From positions 1 to 43,746 of the forward strand of contig JAKPYU010000380.1 of assembly GCA_029568995.1 (NCBI GenBank): a DNA stretch of 43,746 nucleotides, given 5' to 3'. How positions within the stretch are numbered: the first letter of the stretch is position 1; every line of letters starts with the position of its first letter. The notes under the pieces were generated by a model. The model saw only the letters and a list, made by a program, of their open reading frames with translations. It was not told where the DNA came from and made no database searches. This DNA is from Candidatus Omnitrophota bacterium (lineage in GTDB: Bacteria; Hinthialibacterota; Hinthialibacteria; Hinthialibacterales; JAKPRU01). Position numbers and translations under genes: made by a program. This document shows positions 26,574-36,807 of this stretch, in pieces.

Positions 26574-29500
26574 TCATTCGCCGACCGCCACTTCCGAATG
26601 ATTCTGACTCTCCGATGTATGGAGTATATATGCATCCTCCAAAGTGGGAGGCAGGATTCGCGCATCAGGGTGTGGACTTGTTTTTGAGACGATCCGCATT
26701 CGAATTCCCTGGGGGGTTTGAATCTGTGCCACCACTCGATAGTCCGCATGAAGTGCTTTCCAGAGATCCGTGTCTCGTGTCAGCAGTTCCCACACACAAC
26801 CCTCTGCGGTGCGCACCAGGTCTTCGGTTTCACCTGTAAAAGTGATTCGTCCTTCCTGGAGAATCGCCAGGCGGGGACAGCTATGCGCAACATCTTCCAC
26901 AATATGCGTGGAGAGAATGACAATACGATTGACAGCCAGGCCGGTCAGCAGATTTCGGAAGCGGATTCGTTCGAGCGGGTCCAATCCGGCTGTCGGTTCG
27001 TCCACAATCAGCACTTTTGGGGGCCTGAGAAAGATCTGTGCCAGGCCAATCCGTCGGATCATCCCGCCGGAGAAATTCCCCACGGGCACGTCTCGAACAT
27101 GCGTGAGATTCACCATGTCCAGGGCACGGTCGATTGCTTCTCGCCTCTCTTTTTTCTCTTTCATTCCCTTCAGAAGAGAGATGTAATCCAAGTACTGGCA
27201 GGCTGTCAGGGAACCGTAGACGCCGAACTCCTGCGGGAGGTATCCGATTTGCTTACGGGCGTATTTCAACTCCCTGGCGAAATCATAGCCCAGCATGGAA
27301 ATATAGCCCCTTGTGGGCTGATCGATTCCGGCTAGTAGCCTGAGAAACGTGGTTTTTCCTGCGCCGTTCGGTCCGAGAAGGCCGAACATGCCGGCGCGGA
27401 TTTCCAGTTCGATACCGGCCAGCGCTTTTTTTCTTGCCTGGATTCGTGCTCGTTCCCAGTCCGGTGTGAATCCCAAGCGAGGCCGCTCACCGGGCAGGAA
27501 TCCGAGAAGGGGAGATCCGGCGGGTCCCCACCACACAAGTCTCTTAAGGCGTTCTTTGATTCGGTCGAGAATGGGCGGGGCATAGATGCGGGTGAGATTC
27601 TTTGTGACGATTACGAGAGGCTCCTCCCGTTCGGGTTTCCGACGATACTCGGTCAGCCGATTACGCAGGTCGGATCGTTTTCGACGACTCCAGAACACGA
27701 AGACCCACCGCCAACTCGTGATCCAGTGGATCGCGCGTCCCACAAGCCGTTTCAGATCCTCCAGGCCGAAGTAAACTCCTGGAATGATGAGAAGTGTCAG
27801 GACAGTCGATGAGAGCAGACCGCCGATGGTTACTCGCGCGAACGGGACCCAGGTGGCATTGTCGGTTGTTTTGAAGGCCATGGGCAAAATGCCCAGAACG
27901 GTTGTTCCGACGGTCATGAGAATGGGGCGGAGCCGACTGTATCCGGCGATCATCATGGCGCGTTCCCGCGTGAAGCAACGCTCGCGTCGCATGACCTGTA
28001 CGATATGAAGCAGGATGAGCGGGCTGTTCGGCAGCACGCCGATCAGGAAGATCACTCCGAATCCCGCCAGTTCGTCGAAGGGGGTCTTGGTGAGCAACAA
28101 GGCCCAGACAATACCGAGCAACGCGAGGGGTTCGCTGATCATAATCACCAGCGGCGTAGCGAACGATTCCAGGATGGCGGCCAGGATCATGTAGACCAGG
28201 AGAATGGCAATCCAGAGGACCATCTTCACGGAAGAGAGCATATCCTGCCATTCCCGGCTCGATCCGCCCAACTGCATGGAGAATCCGGCGGGGATGGGGT
28301 AATTCTCCGTGATGTTCTTGAGAATTTCATCGACTTCGCGCTGCTTGGCACTGGGTGTATAGCCGTAGCGGATATTGATGATCCTGGATTGATTGTCTCG
28401 CTGGATCCACCGTGCGCCGCGCACCTGCTCGAAGATTCCCAGGTCGGACAGGGGCACGGTAGTGCGAAGACTTGGGGCGAAGATGGGCAGATCCCGCATC
28501 TCCGATAGCGTGAGGCCTTCCCGTTCTTCTTCCACGGCTAACGCCTGCTGTTCCTGAGTGATCTGCTGGAACAGGATGTCGATTTCCTCCTCTTCGCGCT
28601 TGAGGCGGATGGTAGAGAAGTCGCCTCGATGCTGGGCGGCCTGCAGATGTTGAGCGATGCTTTGCGGGGTGACCTGAAGAAGGGAGGCTTTTTCCCGATC
28701 CGGTTTGAAGTGCATTTCCAGCGAGCCGCTTTCCAGATCCGAAGACACATCCCGGATGCCGGGAACTTCCTGAATGAGCGCCATCACCTCATCGACCACA
28801 CGTTCCAGCTGGGCCTGCTCCGGTCCCCGGACCTCAATGACGCCGCCGCCAACATTGACTACGGGAGAAGCCATCTCACTTTCTCGCCGTCTTCGCCACC
28901 ATTCAAATGTGACATCGGCGTCGGGAATCTGTTCCAGATAGGTGCGGAGCTCTTCCTTGATTTGCGGGACATCGCGTTTCCGTTCGGAGCGATCGACCAG
29001 TTCGACATGGATATGCGCGTCATCATCGCTGACCCAGGTGCGCAGGTGCTTGTTTTCGGGGACATGCTCTTTCAGCAGGGCTTCCACCTTCGCGCAGACA
29101 TTGATCGTGTACGATTGTTTGGTGCCTCGCGGCGGAAAGATGAATACCTCGAATCCTTCGGCATCCTCCGGATCGCGCATGGTACCCATGCCGATGCCGC
29201 CCATGCTGTAATAGTAGGTGTAGAGCAGCAGCAGAAAGATACCGATGGCGAAACGGACGCGGTGGCGCAAGCAGGATTTGAGGAGATTTCCGTAGAACCG
29301 TCGCGTGGAGGCCATGTTGGGCCGGGGAAGATGTTGAAGCCCTTGTAGAATGAACCGCAGCACGGGAATCGCTTTCAGGCGATCCTGAATCCGCCCTTCT
29401 TTCTTATGTCGTTTTTGACTCAATACCTTGGAGGCGAGCATGGGAACGAGCAGAATCGCCGCCAGCGCGGATACCATCATGGGGAAAATGACCGCCAAGG

Positions 29501-30890
29501 CGCCTTCCTCGAAAATGATCCGAATCCAATCCTCGATAAAGATAATCGGCAGAAAGACGGCGACATTCGTAATTGTCAAACCGAAAATGGCTCGTCCGAC
29601 TTCGGTGGTTCCCCGAATGGCCGCCTGTTGAGCAGGAACCCCCCGCTCGTGATGGCGAGTGATGTTTTCCAGGACCACGATTCCGTTGTCCACCAGGCTG
29701 CCGATTCCCACGGCCAGTCCGACCAGGGTGACGATGTTGATAGTCAGATCCCCGAAGTACATCAGGTTGAACGTGGCGATGACCGAAATCGGGATGACCA
29801 GGGCCAGGATGGCTGTGACTTTTACGTCGTGGACGAACAGGAAAATCATGACCAGCGAAAGCGCAATCCCAACCGCGGCCAACTCGCTGAGACCTTTGAT
29901 GGCCTCCAGAATCAGCTCGGAACTGTCCTGGATTACGCTGAAGTCATATCCGGGGGGGAGATCCTGTTTGATGCGATCGAAGTTCTGCCGAATCCGATTT
30001 GACAGGACGATTGGATTGGTCAGGGAATCTTTCTGAATTTCGATATTCACGGCCGGGCTGCCGTCTACTCGCGAGATCCACCGTCGATTCAGACGCATCT
30101 CGCGCACCTGGCTGAGTTGGTCCAATTTCAGGTTTCCCTCCTGGCGGATAATGACATCCTCCAGCTCATGGGCGGTTCGGAACTGGCCCGACATCCGGAC
30201 ATAGTGGGCCACTCCCCGGTCAAAGACTTTTCCCAGGAATACCGGTTCGGAGGTATAGGTTCGGACTCGTGAAAGAATCTGGAACAGCGGGCTGTTGAAT
30301 TCCTGCATCCGGTCCTGTTCGACCGCCACCTCAATGATTTTCTCGCGTCCTCCCCAGATGTCCACCTGGGAAACGCCGTCGATTTCGTTGAGACGTTCTC
30401 CAACCCGATCGACATTGATGATTTCCAGGTGGGGATCGCTGTCAGGGCCGGTGAGCGCGATCCGCATAGCCTGGCGGTTTTCGCGGGAGCTGTCGAACGG
30501 GAACGCGCGGCAGTCGATGGAGCCTCGTGGGAAGGTTCGCCGGAACCGATCCAACTCCTCTTGCAGTTCGACCGCCCGGTATCGGACATCCGTGCCGAAG
30601 GTGAACTCGATATAAAAGAAGCAGCGATTCGTGCTCCCGTTCCCGTAAATGCGTTTGACTCCCGGAAGCTGAGCGATCATGGATTCAATGGGAACCATGA
30701 TGCGCCGTTCCATTTCCTCCGTACCCAGCGGCCGGCGGTAGTAGAGAAAACAACCCATCTGGGGCGGGCTGATATCCGGGAGGAACTGAATAGGCAGTCG
30801 TGTGAACGAAACCAATCCCAGGACCACCGTGGATGCAAACAGCATGATTGTGGCGATCGGGCGTTTGACAGCGAGTTCGGGCACGTTCAT
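26574..30890 (-). CDS. RND efflux permease fused to a C-terminal ABC ATPase domain
   Basis: The product has 1,438 residues; RND permeases usually have about 1,000-1,050. Residues 1 to about 1040 are an AcrB/HAE1-type RND protein: AVKRPIATIMLFASTVVLG is the first helix, and TM4 carries GSLVDNGIVVLENI near residue 400. The TM10 region near residue 955 reads GVLPNSPLILLHIV, without the usual polar relay residues. After a basic linker, an ABC ATPase begins at about 1088 (LVIVTKNLTRIY). It has a 45-50 residue insert and then Walker A GPNGAGKTT (about 1170), signature FSGGMIRR (about 1272), Walker B VLIVDEPTAGLD (about 1293) and H-loop STHIVEDV (about 1325), all intact. The frame is continuous. Its start overlaps the stop of the ABC-2/M1 gene in ATGA. 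The ATPase may power that neighbour's permease domain. Confidence 0.9.
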   Translation of the reverse strand: MNVPELAVKRPIATIMLFASTVVLGLVSFTRLPIQFLPDISPPQMGCFLYYRRPLGTEEMERRIMVPIESMIAQLPGVKRIYGNGSTNRCFFYIEFTFGTDVRYRAVELQEELDRFRRTFPRGSIDCRAFPFDSSRENRQAMRIALTGPDSDPHLEIINVDRVGERLNEIDGVSQVDIWGGREKIIEVAVEQDRMQEFNSPLFQILSRVRTYTSEPVFLGKVFDRGVAHYVRMSGQFRTAHELEDVIIRQEGNLKLDQLSQVREMRLNRRWISRVDGSPAVNIEIQKDSLTNPIVLSNRIRQNFDRIKQDLPPGYDFSVIQDSSELILEAIKGLSELAAVGIALSLVMIFLFVHDVKVTAILALVIPISVIATFNLMYFGDLTINIVTLVGLAVGIGSLVDNGIVVLENITRHHERGVPAQQAAIRGTTEVGRAIFGLTITNVAVFLPIIFIEDWIRIIFEEGALAVIFPMMVSALAAILLVPMLASKVLSQKRHKKEGRIQDRLKAIPVLRFILQGLQHLPRPNMASTRRFYGNLLKSCLRHRVRFAIGIFLLLLYTYYYSMGGIGMGTMRDPEDAEGFEVFIFPPRGTKQSYTINVCAKVEALLKEHVPENKHLRTWVSDDDAHIHVELVDRSERKRDVPQIKEELRTYLEQIPDADVTFEWWRRRRESEMASPVVNVGGGVIEVRGPEQAQLERVVDEVMALIQEVPGIRDVSSDLESGSLEMHFKPDREKASLLQVTPQSIAQHLQAAQHRGDFSTIRLKREEEEIDILFQQITQEQQALAVEEEREGLTLSEMRDLPIFAPSLRTTVPLSDLGIFEQVRGARWIQRDNQSRIINIRYGYTPSAKQREVDEILKNITENYPIPAGFSMQLGGSSREWQDMLSSVKMVLWIAILLVYMILAAILESFATPLVIMISEPLALLGIVWALLLTKTPFDELAGFGVIFLIGVLPNSPLILLHIVQVMRRERCFTRERAMMIAGYSRLRPILMTVGTTVLGILPMAFKTTDNATWVPFARVTIGGLLSSTVLTLLIIPGVYFGLEDLKRLVGRAIHWITSWRWVFVFWSRRKRSDLRNRLTEYRRKPEREEPLVIVTKNLTRIYAPPILDRIKERLKRLVWWGPAGSPLLGFLPGERPRLGFTPDWERARIQARKKALAGIELEIRAGMFGLLGPNGAGKTTFLRLLAGIDQPTRGYISMLGYDFARELKYARKQIGYLPQEFGVYGSLTACQYLDYISLLKGMKEKKERREAIDRALDMVNLTHVRDVPVGNFSGGMIRRIGLAQIFLRPPKVLIVDEPTAGLDPLERIRFRNLLTGLAVNRIVILSTHIVEDVAHSCPRLAILQEGRITFTGETEDLVRTAEGCVWELLTRDTDLWKALHADYRVVAQIQTPQGIRMRIVSKTSPHPDARILPPTLEDAYILHTSESQNHSEVAVGE

Positions 30891-33646
30891 TGGGACTCGC
30901 TCCCTGGTTTCACTGCCGACACAGCCGGTTGGGATTCGGTATTAAGGAGGACATCGAACTTCCGCTCGGAGTGACCACGGGCTTTTGTATCCGGGTGGAC
31001 ATACGGATCCTGCAGAACCCAATGCTCCGGATCGACCATGGCAAACGTGGGACGATGAGGGGTCTCCAGGGTCAACGTGTCTTCCTGTCCCGCGTCGAGC
31101 CAAAGGTTTCGAAGAATGTGGTCGCGCTCGGTTTGGACGTAGATTGGAACCGACATTCTGCCCGTTCCATAATTCTTGACCCGGACCGTTGCTTCGTAGG
31201 CCACTCGGATTGCGCCCGACTTCTTGACAACTCTTGCTTCCGCTAAGGCGATTTCATAGCGAGGCAACACATCACCATACAGCCATTGATCAAAGAACCA
31301 ATCAAGAGGCTGTTCGGATAACTCATTGGCCAGGCGCAGAATGTCCCGGTCGGAGATATCCCGGAACTTGAATTGCTCCGAGAATCGGTGCAGGAAAGTC
31401 GACCACTTCTCTTCTCCGAGGAGATGGTTGAGCATTCGGAAGAGACCCTCGCCTCGGAGTCGCTCGGCGTTGGATGCGGGCTTGTCACGGTGAATGTCGG
31501 CAATCGGTCTTGCTAAAACAGGCGCGAGCGTATCGGGCAGAGTACCGGCATCATAGTCAAACAGCCACCGTCGACGCCATGGATTGGTTTCCAGCGATTT
31601 CTGCACGTACATTGGCAGGTATCGGTTCAGCCAGAATGCATACGGGCCGACAGTATGGAAGGTTTTGCGAAAGTAGTTCGTAACCAGGAAATCTTTAAAT
31701 ACGCTGTCCAAGTCTCGGACTGTGGGGCCGAGCAGATTGAAGAACATCACTTCCGTCGGTTTCAGATCCAACCGGTCTAGTTTCCAGATTGCCTCATGAA
31801 GATAGACCAATGCGGATTCGGCCACCGGGAGGAGTCCGGGCATCGATTCTCCAGGTAAAGCCCAGAGGTCCATGGGGAGCTCGCAGAAAATGATCCTGGA
31901 AAATGGAAAGGGTCCGAATTTCTCGTAAGCGTCCACCTGTTTGCTGCGCATTTCCTCCAGGTAGATCTGCGCCTGATACCGGTGACCGGGGAAGTGGTAA
32001 AACGAACTGGAGACGTTCCCGAAGGTCCCCTCGATCTCCCGGTAATCACCCCACAGAACCTGAAGGTGCTCTACCGGATGCCCGGTTCGGAAGGCCCAAT
32101 GAGTTTGTCCGTTGCGATCCTCTGTCTGAAGGTGTTCGCCCGGGAAGACGATGGTCGATACGGATGGAGCGAGGACGGTAATCCGGGCCTCGAATAGATC
32201 CGGGTCGGTGGGCGAAGTCGTTGCGCTTCCGAATTTGGATAAGGGACGATACTGCACCGGATACCAGTTGTCCTCCAGGTTCAGAAATCCGAAGTCCGGA
32301 TGCAGCCTTTTCAGGCCGGTCCAACCGATTAATGAGCCTTCGGCGCGCAGCCGGATCTCCACGGTCTCGGAATTCACGAGGGGGCCGGACAGGTTCACCG
32401 TCAGGATATCGACATCCCGCGTGCAGTCCGGAATGCCGTTCGACGCGCTTGATTCCCGAATCTCCAATCCACGATTGAGAAAGAACCGAAGAGAGGCAAG
32501 ATTGTCCGTGGCCGATTGAATTGTGATTGTCGATGCCGACTCGATTCGATTCCGCTGGAAATCAAGAGCGAGTTCGATGTCATAGCTCAGGAGATCAAAC
32601 GGGGTTGTCGGAGGGGGAGACTCCCGTAACTCATTCGTCCTTTTTCCGACGGAGATCTGTTTCTGGTTTACCTCCCTGACATGGATATACCCAAAGACGC
32701 CACCTGCACCGGAGATCAGCGCGGCGATCAGTACTGAAATCTTGAGAAACACCGGGAGATTCCGATCTATCCGCAAATCCGTCAACCAGCGCAGGAAAGT
32801 CGGAATAGCGAACCAGCGATAGCCGCCACGCCGCAGGATTCGACGCTGCGGTTCCTGCCGACGCAAATGAAACGGAGCCAGCAGCAGGAAGAACAGCGTG
32901 AGAAATCCCAGGATCAGAAATCCCGGCAGCTGCGCATGAAAGTCGATTCTTGCCCCTAACGCAGGGGAGGAACCGACCAGTGCCCGCCAATTCCAGCGGA
33001 GGATCGCGGCAAGGTCACGTGTCAGGTATACGAACAGGATAGAAACCAGGCCGACGACGAAAATGGCGGCCAAATCGTGTTTAAGAACGGATCGCAACCA
33101 GAGCGCCAGGGCTACGAGAGAAATGAGTACCGGAACCACGATCAGGGCATAACAGACCAGAAACGGCTGCCAGACCACCTCCGAATGACCATAACAGGTC
33201 TGCAACAAGCCGAATCCGATCCAGGGGACAGCGGCAACGGGCAGGATAACGAATAAGACTCCCAAATACCTTCCGAGAATAAAGGTCAAGGTGGCAAAAG
33301 GACGCGGGAAGAGAATTTTCTCAATACCGGTCCGTCGAAGGCGCGAACAGCTGTCCAGGGCCAGAGCAACTCCGCCGATCCAGATCACCGCAAGGGCAAG
33401 CAGTGCCGCGTAATTATTGACCGAGCGGCTCATCCAGGGTCTTCGCGCGTCGTAGTGCTCGGCATAGGGGCGATTCCCGAATGAATGATCGGGTGCGAGG
33501 AACAGGCCGCTTTCCACGAATTTGACATGATCCCTCCAGGTCAGATACACAATCCCCAGCAGAAGAAGGACAATGAGCCAGAACCGCCAGGTCCGCCGGG
33601 ACATAAGCGTTTCGGTTGCGGCGATGGCCCACAATTGACGGATCAT
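30887..33646 (-). CDS. ABC-2 permease fused to a zinc-motif-less M1 peptidase-like domain
   Basis: The product has 919 residues. The N-terminal 330 residues hold about seven membrane helices of ABC-2 type (including WLIVLLLLGIVYL, LLALAVIWIGGVALALD and ISVLIAALISGAGGVFGYIHV). The remaining 590 residues, on the outer side, follow the M1 aminopeptidase plan: beta-rich N-domain, LPGESMPGLLPVAES (about 596) where GxMEN-like exopeptidase motifs lie, and a C-terminal FFDQWLYGDVLPRYEI strand domain. The HExxH helix is replaced by TEVMFFNLLG (about 630-640), and the third ligand region reads VFKDFLVTNYF. No HExxH occurs anywhere, so it is probably not a peptidase. It is ATGA-coupled on both sides to RND genes. 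Relatives with active-site motifs pair with GldA-like ATPases; here the ATPase seems to be the one fused to the next protein. Confidence 0.85.
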   Translation of the reverse strand: MIRQLWAIAATETLMSRRTWRFWLIVLLLLGIVYLTWRDHVKFVESGLFLAPDHSFGNRPYAEHYDARRPWMSRSVNNYAALLALAVIWIGGVALALDSCSRLRRTGIEKILFPRPFATLTFILGRYLGVLFVILPVAAVPWIGFGLLQTCYGHSEVVWQPFLVCYALIVVPVLISLVALALWLRSVLKHDLAAIFVVGLVSILFVYLTRDLAAILRWNWRALVGSSPALGARIDFHAQLPGFLILGFLTLFFLLLAPFHLRRQEPQRRILRRGGYRWFAIPTFLRWLTDLRIDRNLPVFLKISVLIAALISGAGGVFGYIHVREVNQKQISVGKRTNELRESPPPTTPFDLLSYDIELALDFQRNRIESASTITIQSATDNLASLRFFLNRGLEIRESSASNGIPDCTRDVDILTVNLSGPLVNSETVEIRLRAEGSLIGWTGLKRLHPDFGFLNLEDNWYPVQYRPLSKFGSATTSPTDPDLFEARITVLAPSVSTIVFPGEHLQTEDRNGQTHWAFRTGHPVEHLQVLWGDYREIEGTFGNVSSSFYHFPGHRYQAQIYLEEMRSKQVDAYEKFGPFPFSRIIFCELPMDLWALPGESMPGLLPVAESALVYLHEAIWKLDRLDLKPTEVMFFNLLGPTVRDLDSVFKDFLVTNYFRKTFHTVGPYAFWLNRYLPMYVQKSLETNPWRRRWLFDYDAGTLPDTLAPVLARPIADIHRDKPASNAERLRGEGLFRMLNHLLGEEKWSTFLHRFSEQFKFRDISDRDILRLANELSEQPLDWFFDQWLYGDVLPRYEIALAEARVVKKSGAIRVAYEATVRVKNYGTGRMSVPIYVQTERDHILRNLWLDAGQEDTLTLETPHRPTFAMVDPEHWVLQDPYVHPDTKARGHSERKFDVLLNTESQPAVSAVKPGSESQ

Positions 33647-36600
33647 GCTGCGCCCCCTGCGGCCCGTTTTCGAATCGGTGCGTCTTCCTCGATCCGTTTC
33701 AGCTTTCGCGCCAGAAATTGCACGAATGAATCGACGATGTAATACAGCACGGGAATGAACACGAGGGTCAGAACGGTGGACGAGACCAATCCGCCGATCA
33801 CGGCGATGGCCATCGGTGCGCGGATCTCGGCTCCCTCACCGAATCCAAGGGCGAGCGGAACCAGGGCGAGAATGGTCGTGAGCGTAGTCATGAGGATAGG
33901 GCGAACGCGCCTCTGCGCGCCTTGAACCAGCGCTTCGAGGGTCTCGACACCCTCCTCGCGGCGCAGCCGGTTCACGTAGTCGATCAGGACAATGGCGTTA
34001 TTCACCGCAATTCCGGCGAGCATGATGATCCCGATATATCCCATCATGTTCAGCGTCTGACCGGACCAATGGAATCCCCAGACCACTCCAATTGCAGCAA
34101 GCGGCATGGAAAACATAATGATGAGGGGATGGATCAGGGATTCAAACAAGGAAGCCATGACCATGTAGACCAGGATCAATGCGAGCACCAAAGCGAACAG
34201 CAACCCGTGGAAAGACTCCACACGGCGTTGTTCCTCCCCACCGAGTCGGACGTAATAATTCTCAGGCAGGTTAATGGTGGCCAGACGATCCCGGACGGTG
34301 CTGACGGCATCGGACAATTTCACCCCTTCCGCGAAATCCGCGAAGATCTGTGCGATTCGCTCCTGGTCCTTATGAACGATTTCTCGAGGTCCCGGTTGGA
34401 TCTCGAATTTCACCAGTTCCGCGAGTCGGACGGCTTTCCCGTCTGCGACGGGAACGAGCAGATCCTTGAGCTCGGTCAATGTCTGGTCATCCTCGCCGAG
34501 TTGGACGCGGATATCCTTGGTCTGGTCGATATCCTGAATGGTCGTTGCGACCTCTCCCCGCAAATGGTTACTGATCAGAGAAATGATCTTCTGAGGTGAC
34601 AGATTAAGACTGGCCATGAGGGCGCGGTCCGGAATAAGATTCACTTCCGGATTACCCTCCAGGATATTGGTTCGCACATTGGTGAGTTCGGGCAGGCGGT
34701 AGATCCGGTCATAGATCTGTCGCGACAAGTCAGAGAGAATGCTTAGCTTCCGTCCCTTGACCTCAATGACGATAGCCGCCTGTTCGGATCCGATCATGCT
34801 GGATAGGGAACTTTGCGAGAGGAGGTAATTGGCGCTCAAGCCATAGATCTGTTTCGTTTTCCGGTCCAGGGTGGCGATGATTTTGGGGACATTGATAGTG
34901 CTGTCTTCCTGGAGAGAGACCAGGACTTCGGCCGTATGGGGTCCTTCGGGTTCCTGCTCCGCCCCGGCGATCCGTTCCGGTCCTTTCCCGACCCGTGCAA
35001 AGACATGTTCCACATCGGGACCGTTCTCGCGAATCCACCCCTCGACTGCGGTGACCGCTCGATCGGTGACCTCCAGTTCGGTACCGGGGGGCATTCGGAG
35101 TTTGATAATGAATTGTTTTTCGGCGGCCTGTGGAATGAACTCTCGCTTGATATTCTGTGCTACCGGAATACTGCCCACAGTGAGAACGATTGTGAGGAGA
35201 ACGACCAGGAAGCGATGATGTAGCGCCCAGCGAAGAAAACCTGTGAATAGGCGATATCGTGCACCGGCCGAACGGGGAATCCCGCGCAGAAACCGTGAGG
35301 CCATGGCTGGGATCATAATCAGGGCGACCAGCAGGGAGGTCATGAGGGAGAACACCACAGTCAGCGCCTGTTCTTTGAACAGCTGGGCGGTTACCCCACC
35401 CAGGAACACGATGGGAACGAACACCACAACGGTTGTGAGGGTAGACGCGGTAATCGCGGCGGTGACCTCGTTGGCTCCCTCCCCGGCGGCTTCCCGAGCA
35501 TTCTTCCCGATCTGACGATGGCGGAAGATGTTTTCGAGTACGACGATGGCATTGTCCACCAGCATGCCCGCGCCAAGCGCCAATCCACCCAGGGTCATAA
35601 TGTTCAAAGACAAGTCCATGTAATACATCAGGTTGAACGTGGCGATGATCGAAACGGGAATAGAAAGCCCTACGATGACGGTGGAACGAATATGGCGCAG
35701 AAAAACAAACAGAATCCCAATCGCGAGCAGCCCGCCATAGATCGCCGTGGATTGTACTTCGGTAATCGCCTGGCGGATGAATACCGATTGGTCGTAAGCG
35801 ATTTCCAGTTTGGTATCTTTTGGAAGGTTGGCTCGATCCTCGTTAAGGAATTCCCGAACACGACGCACAACCTCCACCGTGTTGGTTCCCGATTCTTTGT
35901 AGAGGGCCAGCCCCACACCGGGTTTCCCGTCGAATCGAACAAAATTCTCCGATTCTTTGAAATCCCAGCGGATATCCCCCAAGTCCTGAAGGTAGATCGG
36001 CACACTCCCTTTGTATGTGATCACGACATTATTGATCTGGTCGATATCCTGCAATTCCCCGACTGCCCGGATCAGGTACCGCTGGTTCCCCTCTTCCACC
36101 CAGCCTCCTGATGCGCTGACATTGGCCTGTGTCAGGGCCTGGACCACCTGTTCGGAGGTGATCTCATAGAACGTGAGCAATTCGGGAGCCAGGCGGCAAC
36201 GGACTTCCGGGATCAGGCCACCGGAGATTTCGGCCCGTGCCACGCCGGCGATGCGTTCCAGGTCCGGACCAATGGACCGGTAAGCCAGGAGGTAGAGGTA
36301 ATCCATTGTTCGGTCGCCAGCGAGTGCCAGAGTGACAATGGGAAGCTGGTTGGGATCGTATCGAAGAACGCTGGCCGGTTCCGACAGGGCATCGATGTTG
36401 AAGTACCCGATGGATTTCTTGACTTCCAGGAGGGCAAAATCCATATCTGTGCCCCAGTCGAAATCGACCTGGACCACTCCCCCATCGGCGCGGGACACGC
36501 TGGTGACATGCTCCACGCCTTTCACAGTGGTCAGAAAGGACTCGTAGCGCTCACAAACCTCGCGTTCCACTTCCTCCGGCGAGAGTCCGGGGGTGTCCGC

Positions 36601-36789
36601 CGTAATCGTGATTCGCGGGATGCGCAAATCCGGGAACAAATTCGTGGGGAGGTTGGTAACGGAAATGGCACCCAGCAGTATGATCCCCAGGAAGAACATG
36701 GTCACCGTCACGGGATAGCGGACGGCAAAGCTCCCGAAGTCAGTCTTTTTTCTTTGATCCCCTGCACGCGGGGTCTGCGTTTCGTTCAT
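33643..36789 (-). CDS. RND-family efflux permease, HAE1/AcrB-like
   Basis: The product has 1,048 residues, the full family length. It starts with [21 protein letters not shown] (TM1), followed by the porter region [21 protein letters not shown]4 has [14 protein letters not shown] (about 410), keeping the first Asp of the AcrB pair and having Asn at the second. TM10 has [14 protein letters not shown] (about 930) in place of the AcrB Lys motif, a pattern common in HAE1 relatives. [20 protein letters not shown] is a well-kept family loop. It would export a hydrophobic or amphipathic substrate from the inner membrane or periplasm using proton flow. It and the fusion protein may form a mixed trimer as MdtB/MdtC do. 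GAGG lies upstream, and the stop overlaps the next start in ATGA. Confidence 0.92.
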   Translation of the reverse strand: MNETQTPRAGDQRKKTDFGSFAVRYPVTVTMFFLGIILLGAISVTNLPTNLFPDLRIPRITITADTPGLSPEEVEREVCERYESFLTTVKGVEHVTSVSRADGGVVQVDFDWGTDMDFALLEVKKSIGYFNIDALSEPASVLRYDPNQLPIVTLALAGDRTMDYLYLLAYRSIGPDLERIAGVARAEISGGLIPEVRCRLAPELLTFYEITSEQVVQALTQANVSASGGWVEEGNQRYLIRAVGELQDIDQINNVVITYKGSVPIYLQDLGDIRWDFKESENFVRFDGKPGVGLALYKESGTNTVEVVRRVREFLNEDRANLPKDTKLEIAYDQSVFIRQAITEVQSTAIYGGLLAIGILFVFLRHIRSTVIVGLSIPVSIIATFNLMYYMDLSLNIMTLGGLALGAGMLVDNAIVVLENIFRHRQIGKNAREAAGEGANEVTAAITASTLTTVVVFVPIVFLGGVTAQLFKEQALTVVFSLMTSLLVALIMIPAMASRFLRGIPRSAGARYRLFTGFLRWALHHRFLVVLLTIVLTVGSIPVAQNIKREFIPQAAEKQFIIKLRMPPGTELEVTDRAVTAVEGWIRENGPDVEHVFARVGKGPERIAGAEQEPEGPHTAEVLVSLQEDSTINVPKIIATLDRKTKQIYGLSANYLLSQSSLSSMIGSEQAAIVIEVKGRKLSILSDLSRQIYDRIYRLPELTNVRTNILEGNPEVNLIPDRALMASLNLSPQKIISLISNHLRGEVATTIQDIDQTKDIRVQLGEDDQTLTELKDLLVPVADGKAVRLAELVKFEIQPGPREIVHKDQERIAQIFADFAEGVKLSDAVSTVRDRLATINLPENYYVRLGGEEQRRVESFHGLLFALVLALILVYMVMASLFESLIHPLIIMFSMPLAAIGVVWGFHWSGQTLNMMGYIGIIMLAGIAVNNAIVLIDYVNRLRREEGVETLEALVQGAQRRVRPILMTTLTTILALVPLALGFGEGAEIRAPMAIAVIGGLVSSTVLTLVFIPVLYYIVDSFVQFLARKLKRIEEDAPIRKRAAGGAA

Positions 36790-36807
36790 TCCAGCAACCT
36801 CATCACT

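Noticed and set aside
26574-30890. Possibility that the RND-ABC fusion is two genes joined by a missed stop
   Set aside because: The frame is continuous from RND through the ABC domain, and I saw no internal ribosome binding site with a good start before the ABC domain. A sequencing error cannot be excluded from a single sequence.
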